Below, one piece after another: positions 8,283 to 14,985 of a DNA stretch of 38,725 bases; the stretch's first letter is position 1; each line of letters opens with the position of its first letter. This DNA is from CAYPEK01 sp964409645 (GTDB lineage Bacteria > UBP15 > UBA6099): contig CAYPEK010000033.1 of the NCBI GenBank assembly GCA_964409645.1, positions 1 through 38,725 of the forward strand. Reading direction: 5' to 3'. The position numbers and the translations under genes are program-made. A model generated the notes under the pieces. That model made no database searches and was not told where the DNA came from. It was given only the letters and a program-made list of their open reading frames with translations.

Positions 8283-8645
8283 ATGGATTTCGAAATACAC
8301 CAGAGAAACTCGGGAGACGTCGTGATTCTCGACATTCACGGCAACCTCGACACGCAGTCGGCGCCGCTTCTTAAGGTGCGCCTCGAATCGCTCATCAGCT
8401 TCGGCCATCATAAGATCGTCATCAACCTCTCAGATGTCGATTTCATCGACAGCACGGGCGTCGGCTCTCTCGTGTTCGGGCAGAAAATAATCAACCCGCT
8501 TTCGGGCGGCCTCCACATCATCGGCCTCTCGCCTTCGAATCTGAATATTTTCTCGGTGCTCAACCTCACCGAGTTCCTGACGATAATGCCAACCGAGGAG
8601 ATCGCGGTCGGCAGCTTCCACCAGAACGGCTCCACGATTCACTGA
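8283..8645 (+). CDS. STAS-domain anti-sigma factor antagonist (SpoIIAA/RsbV-like)
   Basis: 120 aa, a single STAS domain. It would bind and sequester an anti-sigma-factor kinase when unphosphorylated. The phosphorylation loop FIDSTGVGSLVFG is intact, with S57 followed by T58. The start is set by gggagcgggg 2-11 nt upstream and a good promoter. No partner kinase, PP2C phosphatase or sigma factor lies in the window, so its circuit is elsewhere. It is followed after 87 bp by the Rrf2 gene, which has its own promoter, so the two are probably not one unit. The family is certain; the specific pathway is not. Confidence 0.88.
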   Translation: MDFEIHQRNSGDVVILDIHGNLDTQSAPLLKVRLESLISFGHHKIVINLSDVDFIDSTGVGSLVFGQKIINPLSGGLHIIGLSPSNLNIFSVLNLTEFLTIMPTEEIAVGSFHQNGSTIH

Positions 8646-8668
8646 AAACGTCAAAACACTTACAGATA

Positions 8669-8716
8669 TTGCAACGTGGCCCCACTTGCGCTATATTTCC
8701 TATCGGCTTAGTAGGA
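8669..8716 (+). promoter_or_regulatory. promoter and putative autoregulatory operator of Rrf2 gene
   Basis: TTGCAA (8669-8674) and TATATT (8692-8697) are spaced 17 bp apart. Immediately downstream, TCCTA (8698-8702) and TAGGA (8712-8716) form an inverted repeat with a 9-bp centre that would cover the transcription start. A palindrome at this place, just ahead of a repressor-type regulator gene, suggests autorepression. The ribosome-binding site aaaggtgg follows at about 8718-8725. Confidence 0.5.
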
Positions 8717-8732
8717 TAAAGGTGGCGAACGG

Positions 8733-9134
8733 ATGAAACTGACGGCAAAAAGCGAGTATGCACTGATAGCGCTGATCTACCTCGCGCGAAAACCCGGCTC
8801 CGGGTTCCACAGCGGGAAGATGATCGCCGAGAAGCAGGGAATCCCGGCGAAGTTTCTCGAACAGATTCTGCTCTCGCTCAAGCGCGCTCATTACGTCCGG
8901 AGCACGAAAGGGCAGGGCGGCGGCTATCGGCTGGCGAAACCGGCCTCGGAAATCAGCCTCGCGGAGATCATACGCCTTTTCGACGGCGCGCTCGCACCCA
9001 CCGAGTCGGTGAGCAAGTACTTCTACGAATCCACGCCGATCGAGAAAGAGGATAAGCTCGTCGGTGTATTCGGCGAGATCCGCGATATGGTTGCGGACAA
9101 GCTCGAAAACACGACCATCGCGGATGTAGTGTGA
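8733..9134 (+). CDS. Rrf2-family transcriptional regulator, cysteine-free
   Basis: 133 aa with the Rrf2 winged helix: MKLTAKSEYALIALIYLA, IPAKFLEQILLSL (recognition helix region), VRSTKGQGGGYRLAKP and ISLAEIIRLFDG. Members include IscR, NsrR, RsrR and CymR. This one has no cysteine at all, so it cannot bind a cluster through the three-cysteine loop used by IscR or NsrR. It must sense something else or act through a partner, as CymR does. It stands directly before the ABC-ATPase, GTPase and Fe-S genes on the same strand, 90 bp ahead of the ATPase. It is the obvious candidate to regulate them, but that link is inferred from position only. Confidence 0.9.
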   Translation: MKLTAKSEYALIALIYLARKPGSGFHSGKMIAEKQGIPAKFLEQILLSLKRAHYVRSTKGQGGGYRLAKPASEISLAEIIRLFDGALAPTESVSKYFYESTPIEKEDKLVGVFGEIRDMVADKLENTTIADVV

Positions 9135-9224
9135 TCCGGCCGCGGACCAATTTTTTTTGGCCTCAAAGCCGACAAAAACGATGGGACAAATATTAAATAT
9201 AGATTTTGTGGAGAAGGAGACGAT

Positions 9225-10043
9225 ATGATAAACACCATTTCAATCCTCGCCGGACACGGTAAAAACGGCGCGGCCGACCTCGTCCCGCGCATCGACCTCT
9301 CTATGGGCGACGTTGTCAGCATCGTAGGCCCGACCGGCTCCGGCAAGACAACCCTCATCAACGACATCGAGCTGTTCGCCAACGGCGATACGCCCACCGG
9401 CCGCCGGATATTGATAGATGGTGAGCAGCCGCCCGCCATTTACAGGAACGACCCGGCGCACAATCCTATCGCGCTTATCACTCAGCACACGAATTTCCTC
9501 TCCGACCTGCCGGTGAGTTCGTTCCTGCGGATGCACGCACTCATCCGGTCGGGCGCGCCCGAGCGCGCCGCCGGCCTCATAGAGGACACGCTCGGTTTTG
9601 CCAACCAGTTGACGGGCGAGCCGATCATTCCGGAAATGCGCATGACGGAGCTTTCGGGCGGCCAGACGCGGGCGCTGCTGATCGCGGACGCCACGATTGT
9701 CTGCAACACGCCCATCGTGCTGCTCGACGAGGTGGAAAACGCGGGCATCCACCGCACCCGCGCGCTTGAACTGCTCCGCCGCTATCGGAAGATATTCATT
9801 TTCGTCACACATGACCCGCGGATCGCGCTTCTTTCGGATTTCCGCATCGTGATGCAGGGTGGCTGCGTCACCCAGATCATACGCACCGATGAGGAGGAGC
9901 GAGTGTTCGCAGTCACGGTCAGCCGACTCGACGACGCTATGTGCCGCCTGCGCGACACAATCCGCACCGGCGGCCGTTTCACAGCTCTCGACGCCGGTAT
10001 TCTCGAAGGCCTCGGCACGGCGCGGGAGGGGGTAATAGCATGA
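9225..10043 (+). CDS. stand-alone ABC-type ATPase, putative metal-centre assembly factor
   Basis: 272 aa, soluble, one nucleotide-binding domain: Walker A GPTGSGKT (35-42), Q-loop Q87 (ITQHTNF), signature LSGGQ (143-147), Walker B IVLLDE (164-169) and H-loop H196 (VTHDP). No transmembrane helix and no permease gene lies nearby, so transport is doubtful. A soluble energy-coupling role, as for SufC, is more plausible. The C-terminal 60 residues (from about 215) are not typical of transporters. Good ribosome-binding site gagaaggaga before ATG 9225. The stop overlaps the next start as ATGA, so it is translationally coupled to the GTPase. Biochemical role unknown. Confidence 0.8.
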   Translation: MINTISILAGHGKNGAADLVPRIDLSMGDVVSIVGPTGSGKTTLINDIELFANGDTPTGRRILIDGEQPPAIYRNDPAHNPIALITQHTNFLSDLPVSSFLRMHALIRSGAPERAAGLIEDTLGFANQLTGEPIIPEMRMTELSGGQTRALLIADATIVCNTPIVLLDEVENAGIHRTRALELLRRYRKIFIFVTHDPRIALLSDFRIVMQGGCVTQIIRTDEEERVFAVTVSRLDDAMCRLRDTIRTGGRFTALDAGILEGLGTAREGVIA

Positions 10044-10741
10044 AGCTCGTGATAATTGCCGGCCCGGCGACATCGGGCAAAACATCGGTTCTGCGGCATG
10101 TTACAGGAAAGCTGATCGCTGGCGGAGCAAAGCCGGCGTTTCTCAAGATCGATGTCCAGTATGCCGATGAAGACGAGATTTTTGCTTCGGAATTCGGTAT
10201 TCCGACACGAAAAGTCTATTCCGGTGAGCTTTGCCCGGACCATTGCGGGGTGCTGGTGCTCAAGGACGCGATGCAGTGGTGCGAGGGGAACGGATCGGAT
10301 GTGCTGCTGGTGGAGACGGCGGGCTTATGCCTGAGGTGCGCGCCGTATGTGGACGGCGGGTTGGGGATGATCGTGATGGAGGCGACGAGCGGGATGAATC
10401 TGCCGCGCAAGATCGGCCCGATGCTGTCGCTTGCGGATGTGGCGGTGGTGACGAAGATCGACCTCGTGTCGCAGGCGGAGCGTGAGGTGTTCCGGGCGGG
10501 GATTATGGATGCGGCGCCGAAGGTGCGCATCCGCGAGGTGAACGCGCTGTATGGGATAGGGATCGACCCGCTTGTGGATTTTGTGATGGAGACGCCGGAC
10601 GCGGGCGGCCGCCTTTTGCTTCGCGGCAATCCGCCGGTGGGGACGTGTACGATATGCGTCGGCAACAAGGAGATAGGCTGGCAGTCGCATTTCGGAGTTG
10701 TGCGCGCGCTCGAAAACCAGAATTTCTTCCGGGGCGAGTAA
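10040..10741 (+). CDS. cysteine-rich P-loop GTPase (HypB/UreG/CobW-like)
   Basis: 233 aa. P-loop GPATSGKTS (8-16), LLVETAGLC (89-97, Walker B region), G4 motif TKID (138-141). Relatives HypB, UreG and CobW use GTP hydrolysis to deliver metals to enzymes. Seven cysteines: C65-x3-C69 (ELCPDHCG), C81, C97-x2-C100 (GLCLRCAP) and C203-x2-C206 (GTCTICVGN), a spacing that suggests a bound metal or cluster. Start chosen at 10040, not the upstream in-frame ATG 9941, because ggaggggg precedes 10040 and ATGA overlaps the ATPase stop. It would work with the ATPase upstream and the Fe-S protein downstream. Exact client unknown. Confidence 0.82.
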   Translation: MKLVIIAGPATSGKTSVLRHVTGKLIAGGAKPAFLKIDVQYADEDEIFASEFGIPTRKVYSGELCPDHCGVLVLKDAMQWCEGNGSDVLLVETAGLCLRCAPYVDGGLGMIVMEATSGMNLPRKIGPMLSLADVAVVTKIDLVSQAEREVFRAGIMDAAPKVRIREVNALYGIGIDPLVDFVMETPDAGGRLLLRGNPPVGTCTICVGNKEIGWQSHFGVVRALENQNFFRGE

Positions 10742-10747
10742 AAAAAG

Positions 10748-10866
10748 CAGTAGTGAGGATAGATAGGGAAAAGAAAAAGTAGATGGTAGAGTAGTAGATA
10801 GGGGAAAGATTAAAAACAAAAGAAAAAGCTGTAGCCGGTAGCTGATAGTTGGGGACTGGGGAAAAC
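10748..10866 (+). repeat. purine-rich post-stop repeat (module M1), three tandem variants
   Basis: Begins 7 nt after the GTPase stop with agtagtgaggatagataggg, then agtagatggtagagtagtag, then gtagccggtagctgatagtt followed by ggggactgggg. The same family as 4626-4710. It splits the GTPase gene from the Fe-S gene. A small hairpin, AAACCGG/CCGGTTT (10863-10869 with 10890-10896), follows, just ahead of the aaggaga ribosome-binding site. Confidence 0.55.
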
Positions 10867-10920
10867 CGGGCTGTGCGCTGTGGGCGAATCCGGTTTGAAT
10901 ACTTGTAAGGAGATAAAAAA

Positions 10921-11637
10921 ATGAGTTTGGAATTACAAGGCAACCTTCCGGGGCTTGATTGCGGGCTTTGCGGATATCCGAACTGCTCTGATTTCGCGGC
11001 TTTTCTGGTGTCGTCGCCCGATCAGATAAAACGGTGCATTCATCTCTCTCAGGATTGCCGAAGCGTTGCTGCGGAACAACAGCACGCAGTGCGCGCGCAG
11101 AAGCCGGACTGCGCGGCGGCCGCGCAATGCGGCTCCGCCTGCAATGCGGGCACGTACGTGACATCGACACCGTGGAAGGACCGGCTGGGCCGCGAGTTCG
11201 ACTTTTACCTCGAACATTTCCCCGAGGACCCCGGACCGCGCGAGGTGATTCTGCCGCACAATCCGCTCGTGACGCGCGAGCTGGACATCAAACCGGGCGA
11301 TCTGATGATCGGGCGGCCGCTGGGTATGTCGTGCGGGTGCCCGGTGACCCATTGCGGTGTTGCAATGGAAGTGGACCCGTTCACGGGGGTGATGACGTGG
11401 TGTGTGACCGGCCCGCTTGGCCCGCGGCAGCACGGTTTTAAAAATATAGGTTACTACTCGGCGGAGGCGTACGAAGGGATCGTGCGCGAGTCGCGGGTGG
11501 AGTTGCGGATCGGCATGCGGCATTTCTTCCAGCCGAGGATGTGCATGTTGCAGTGGAGGCACAGCGGCCTGATCAATTTCCTGAACCACAATGAAGACGG
11601 CTGGCAGGTGCGGCTGGAAGGGCTCTTTATCGGCTGA
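10921..11637 (+). CDS. 4Fe-4S protein with uncharacterised C-terminal domain
   Basis: 238 aa, cytoplasmic. The N-terminal Fe-S domain (Pfam FeS type, as in RnfB and the CODH/ACS gamma subunit) has C14-x2-C17-x4-C22-x16-C39. A second cysteine group follows (C46, C64, C70, C74). The C-terminal part (about 80-238) holds IGRPLGMSCGCPVTHCG with C138, C140 and C145, then C161 and C208, with several conserved-looking His and Trp (HFFQPRMCMLQWRHSG). I do not recognise a named function for this C-terminal domain. Strong ribosome-binding site taaggaga before ATG 10921. It lies 179 bp after the GTPase gene, same strand, so it plausibly belongs to the same metal-centre module as scaffold or client, but repeat DNA intervenes. 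Confidence 0.75.
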   Translation: MSLELQGNLPGLDCGLCGYPNCSDFAAFLVSSPDQIKRCIHLSQDCRSVAAEQQHAVRAQKPDCAAAAQCGSACNAGTYVTSTPWKDRLGREFDFYLEHFPEDPGPREVILPHNPLVTRELDIKPGDLMIGRPLGMSCGCPVTHCGVAMEVDPFTGVMTWCVTGPLGPRQHGFKNIGYYSAEAYEGIVRESRVELRIGMRHFFQPRMCMLQWRHSGLINFLNHNEDGWQVRLEGLFIG

Positions 11638-11660
11638 CGAAAAGCGTCCGGCCGCCAAAT

Positions 11661-11696
11661 AAAAAACAGGGCCGGCGAGGGTAGCTGGCCGGCCCT
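11661..11696 (-). terminator. intrinsic terminator for the minus-strand MCP operon
   Basis: Stem AGGGCCGGC (11668-11676) with GCCGGCCCT (11688-11696), 11-nt loop. On the minus strand it is followed by six T (11666-11661). On the plus strand it lacks a T-tract but could still slow the Fe-S transcript, whose stop is at 11637. Confidence 0.65.
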
Positions 11697-11753
11697 CTTC
11701 CCGAAAGTTGCGGGAAGGAATATTATGCTCAACAAATTCGACTGTACAATTTA

Positions 11754-11781
11754 GTCTTTCTTGATGCGCAAACAGAAAGAC
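11754..11781 (-). terminator. hairpin directly after the two-CW gene
   Basis: gtctttct (11754-11761) pairs perfectly with agaaagac (11774-11781), starting 3 nt past the two-CW stop on the minus strand. A further 7-bp stem, cttcccg/cgggaag, lies at 11697-11717. Neither has a clear U-tract, so an mRNA 3'-end stabiliser is as likely as a terminator. Confidence 0.35.
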
Positions 11782-11784
11782 GGG

Positions 11785-12048
11785 TCAGGATACGAAAGAC
11801 TCTGCTGTTTCGGCGCGAACTGATTTGTAGAATTCGCAGACGACACAGTTTGAGAGTTTCTGGGCGTAAGTGCCCTGCACCTGACCGCCGCAAAGAGTCC
11901 CTGCGATCTTCCAGCAGTAACGGCCTCCGTTCCTGCCGCCGTTTTTTCCGTTGTGTTTGACCTCTGTTGCCGCCGGGCATACGCCCAGTTCGCCGGTTTT
12001 AATTCCTCCCGGCTGTCGGCCGCATTTTTTGAATTCCCAGCAGTTCAT
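11785..12048 (-). CDS. two-CW domain protein
   Basis: 87 aa, cytoplasmic, with two Cys-Trp motifs: MNCWEFKKCG (C3-W4) and GRYCWKIAGTLCGG (C45-W46). Seven cysteines in all (C3, C9, C24, C45, C53, C68, C71), suggesting a small metal- or redox-binding module. It matches the family annotated as two-CW domain proteins, whose function is unknown and which I recall being found beside chemotaxis or signalling genes. ATG 12048 follows aaaggagaacacc, an excellent ribosome-binding site. It is last in a minus-strand run (receiver, MCP, two-CW) and 46 nt after the MCP stop. A redox or metal cue to the MCP is a possible role, inferred only from context. Confidence 0.85.
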   Translation of the reverse strand: MNCWEFKKCGRQPGGIKTGELGVCPAATEVKHNGKNGGRNGGRYCWKIAGTLCGGQVQGTYAQKLSNCVVCEFYKSVRAETAESFVS

Positions 12049-12094
12049 GGTGTTCTCCTTTTTTTAACGCCGGCCCGGTTTGGCGGGCGGGCGC

Positions 12095-13777
12095 TCAGAA
12101 TTCGTCGAGCTCCGAGACAACAACCGGATGAGGGGAACCGTTGCCTCCCCTCCCGTTGCCTCCGGCCGGCAAGAGCTCTATTTCCTTTTTGAGGCTTTTC
12201 CCGTTTCCGCCGGAGCGGGGAGCGATACTGCGCCCGACTGTTTTATTCCTGACGAAATCGTCTTCGAAAGACCCGAAGCCGTTTCCGCCGGCTGCTGAAT
12301 ACGCATGGTGCTCCGCATTGCTGCCGACTATCGAAATGAGGCTGTCCACCATGTCCATGAGCCCGGCGGCCTGACTGCTCAGCTCCTCGGCTGCCGCCGC
12401 GGATTCCTCCGCGCTCGACGCGTTCTGCTGCGTCACCTTGTCCATCTGTGAAACGGCGATGTTTATCTGTTCGATTCCCTGCGACTGCTCGTCGCTCGCG
12501 GCCGCGATTTCGGCGACGAGGTCGGAGACTTTAGCGGAGCCTTCGATTATATCCGTGAAGGATTTGGAGAGGTCGTCGGTTATGAGTGAACCGTTCTGAG
12601 CGTTGTTCATGGATTCCTCGATCAGCATTGCCGTGTTGCGTGCCGCTTCGGCGCTGCGCCGCGCGAGGTTACGTACTTCTTCCGCGACCACCGCGAAGCC
12701 CTTTCCGGCATCGCCCGCGCGTGCCGCTTCGACCGCGGCGTTGAGTGCGAGCAGATTGGTCTGGAATGCGATCTCGTCAATCGTCTTAATGATTTTTGAA
12801 GTCTGGTTCGACGAATCGTTTATCTTGTCCATTGCGCTAGTCATCTTAATGATGGCTTCGCCGCCTTTGTCCGCCGCTGAGCGCGCCTTTTTGGCGAGAG
12901 AGTTTGCCTGCATCGCGTTGTCCGCGTTCTTCTTTGTCATTGATGCCATTTCTTCTATCGACGAAGATATCTCTTCGAGCGATGACGCCTGTTCGGATGC
13001 GCCCTCGGCGAGATGCTGGCTGGCGGTAGAGACCTGACTCGATGCGGAAGTAGTCTGTTCCGCGCCCTCCGAAAGCCCTCCGATTATTCTGTTGACCGGC
13101 CGTGTGATAGACCGCGAGATCATGATCCCGAGGAGCGTGGAGATGATGCCGCTGAGGAGCATTCCCGCGATCATTAATATCCGCGAGGCTTTTGCTTCCC
13201 TGTCGGAAGTCGATTTAGTCTTATCGGCGATCGACGAGAAATCCGATTCGAGTGAATCGAGAGTATCGTTGAGCCTCGATGTGATGGAGTCGATGTTGCT
13301 CTCCAGCTGAGTGAAACCGGCCGATCCGCCGGCGAGAGCGCTTTTCTTCGCTTCGTAAAGTTTTTGCACCGCGGGAAGGAGTTCGTTCTCATGAATAGCC
13401 GATGCTTCCTCTAAAGCTTTTTTCGCCGAAGCGTCAACGGCTGCGAGCTGGGTCTCTTCGACCGTGCCGCCTCTTTCCAGCGCCGTTGCATACTTCTCGA
13501 AATCCGAGGCGGATTTCCGGTGCTGCGAATATGAAGCTTCTGCTTTACCCGCGCTTTCCGCCGCAATGATTTCCATAACCATCGTGGAGGATTCGGCGAC
13601 GGACAAGCTCATTTTCCCAATACCGTTCATTTGGGGTATAAGGATTGCCGCTTCGCCCGCGTTTTTCGCAAGATTTCCTGAAATGAGGAAACCCGCCAAG
13701 CCGATCAGCACGGATATAAGCGCAACGATTATAAATCCGGCCATCATCTTCGCCCCAATTGTCATTTGTCTGAACAT
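12095..13777 (-). CDS. methyl-accepting chemotaxis protein
   Basis: 560 aa. TM1 (about 9-32, MMAGFIIVALISVLIGLAGFLI), a periplasmic four-helix-bundle-like sensor (about 33-200), TM2 (about 204-225), HAMP (about 226-275) and a cytoplasmic signalling domain (about 280-500) with the conserved tip EIAFQTNLLALNAAVEAARA and GKGFAVVAEEVRNLA. The tip is canonical, so it should couple to CheW and CheA, but no other che gene is in the window. The C-terminal tail (about 500-560) is Gly/Asn-rich and ends VVVSELDEF, a possible tether. Ribosome-binding site gagaggtgaag before ATG 13777. It lies 16 nt after the receiver gene stop and 46 nt before the two-CW gene, one operon. Ligand unknown. Confidence 0.93.
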   Translation of the reverse strand: MFRQMTIGAKMMAGFIIVALISVLIGLAGFLISGNLAKNAGEAAILIPQMNGIGKMSLSVAESSTMVMEIIAAESAGKAEASYSQHRKSASDFEKYATALERGGTVEETQLAAVDASAKKALEEASAIHENELLPAVQKLYEAKKSALAGGSAGFTQLESNIDSITSRLNDTLDSLESDFSSIADKTKSTSDREAKASRILMIAGMLLSGIISTLLGIMISRSITRPVNRIIGGLSEGAEQTTSASSQVSTASQHLAEGASEQASSLEEISSSIEEMASMTKKNADNAMQANSLAKKARSAADKGGEAIIKMTSAMDKINDSSNQTSKIIKTIDEIAFQTNLLALNAAVEAARAGDAGKGFAVVAEEVRNLARRSAEAARNTAMLIEESMNNAQNGSLITDDLSKSFTDIIEGSAKVSDLVAEIAAASDEQSQGIEQINIAVSQMDKVTQQNASSAEESAAAAEELSSQAAGLMDMVDSLISIVGSNAEHHAYSAAGGNGFGSFEDDFVRNKTVGRSIAPRSGGNGKSLKKEIELLPAGGNGRGGNGSPHPVVVSELDEF

Positions 13778-13793
13778 TCTTCACCTCTCGAAA

Positions 13794-14204
13794 TTAAATT
13801 TTTTTAGGATATTTACAAGAGGAGGATACAAGCCCGGCCTCTGAGCATTCATTTTCTATAAGATTGTGAACTTCGCTTACTATATTTTGTTTGAAAAAGC
13901 AGCCGTCGGCGCCGTCGATCTTTTCGGCGCAGGGAAGCTTCGTGTCATTTTCGTTCATGAAATAAATGCGCATTTCTTCGTGTTTGCGCCTCAATTCGTT
14001 TATCAGAGTTTTATTGCCGGAGGCAAGTTTGAGGTCCACCAGAATGATCGATGGGGCGTATTTGTCAACCATTGCCGCCAAGGTGGTCATGTCGGAAACC
14101 TGACTGACCGCGGATATGCATTCGAGCCGCGAAAGCACTCCGGCGATTTTTTCCCTGAGAAAATCGTCGTTTTCAGCTATCAGCACGTGGCATTTCTCCG
14201 GCAT
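13794..14204 (-). CDS. atypical single-domain receiver protein
   Basis: 136 aa, CheY-like receiver fold: acidic pair D13-D14 (IAENDD), phospho-acceptor D57 (IILVDLKL) and K105 (GCFFKQ). The switch Thr/Ser after beta-4 is replaced (YFMNEND), and the usual PG-turn after D57 is absent, so phosphorylation output may be altered. The C-terminal tail ends SSCKYPKKI and has no DNA-binding domain. Ribosome-binding site aaaggtggaag before ATG 14204. First gene of the receiver, MCP, two-CW run, its stop 16 nt from the MCP start. It may be an adaptor or sink for this MCP rather than a motor-binding CheY. Confidence 0.72.
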   Translation of the reverse strand: MPEKCHVLIAENDDFLREKIAGVLSRLECISAVSQVSDMTTLAAMVDKYAPSIILVDLKLASGNKTLINELRRKHEEMRIYFMNENDTKLPCAEKIDGADGCFFKQNIVSEVHNLIENECSEAGLVSSSCKYPKKI

Positions 14205-14343
14205 ACTTCCACCTTTCGAATCTTTTGGCCGTTTTCAAAATATTAATGGATTGAGGCGCGTGCGTATGCCGGACAAATGCCGCTAAGTTGTAAGTTTAGG
14301 CGACTGTTTTATGTAGATGTTTTTGCTACAAGAAGGAGCGGCG

Positions 14344-14985
14344 TCAGAGATTGACGTCCGAAAGGTTGTGCTTTTCAGCGAACCGCATCATATCCGCGCG
14401 GCCTTCGATGTTCAGCTTCTTGACGAGTCTCGACTTGTAGGTATTCACAGTGCTGATGCTGAGGTTCAGATCGTCCGCGATCTCGCGGATTTTCTTATGG
14501 CGGGCGAGGCGCGACAGTATCTGAAGCTCGCGCGTCGAGAGAGCCGAGAGAGGATTTTCGCCGTGTTTCGAGCACTGCTGGAGGACTATTTTCTCCATGA
14601 TTGCGGGTGAGATGTAGTTCTTTCCTTCGGCGACTTTTCTCACCGCAGCCGGAAGTTCGCCGGGAGAGGAGCCTTTGAGGATGTAGCCGTCCGCGCCTTC
14701 TTTAAGCGCTCTCTTGGCGTACTCCTCGTTGTCGTGCATCGTGAGGATGAGGATTCTCGAACCGGGAAGCATTGCCTTCATTGTACCGACGACTTCCAGA
14801 CCGCCGAGATCGGGCATGTCCAGATCGAGCAGAAGCACGTCGAATTTCACATTTTTGCAGAGGGATATCGTATCGTGGCCGTTTCCCGCCTCGCCGACCA
14901 CTTTCATGTCCGGGAAGGACTCGAGTATGCGTTTGACTCCGTCCCGCACAATGTCGTGATCGTCCGCGATGAATACATTAATCAT
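14344..14985 (-). CDS. NarL/FixJ-family response regulator
   Basis: 213 aa from ATG 14985. Receiver domain 1-120 with acidic D8-D9-H10, phospho-acceptor D54 (LLLDLDMPD), the switch T (LILTMHD) and K (YILKGSSP). LuxR-type helix-turn-helix about 145-205 (LSTRELQILSRLA, IREIADDLNLSISTVNTYKSRLVKKL). It is the partner of the kinase upstream: kinase stop and regulator start overlap as TAATG, so they are translationally coupled and near 1:1. The in-frame ATG at 15036 lies inside the kinase gene and is rejected because aggagac precedes 14985. Target genes unknown. Confidence 0.93.
   Translation of the reverse strand: MINVFIADDHDIVRDGVKRILESFPDMKVVGEAGNGHDTISLCKNVKFDVLLLDLDMPDLGGLEVVGTMKAMLPGSRILILTMHDNEEYAKRALKEGADGYILKGSSPGELPAAVRKVAEGKNYISPAIMEKIVLQQCSKHGENPLSALSTRELQILSRLARHKKIREIADDLNLSISTVNTYKSRLVKKLNIEGRADMMRFAEKHNLSDVNL

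Noticed and set aside
9941..10039. Upstream in-frame start of the GTPase
   Set aside because: Residues are Arg/His-rich and overlap the ATPase gene; ggaggggg and the P-loop position support 10040.
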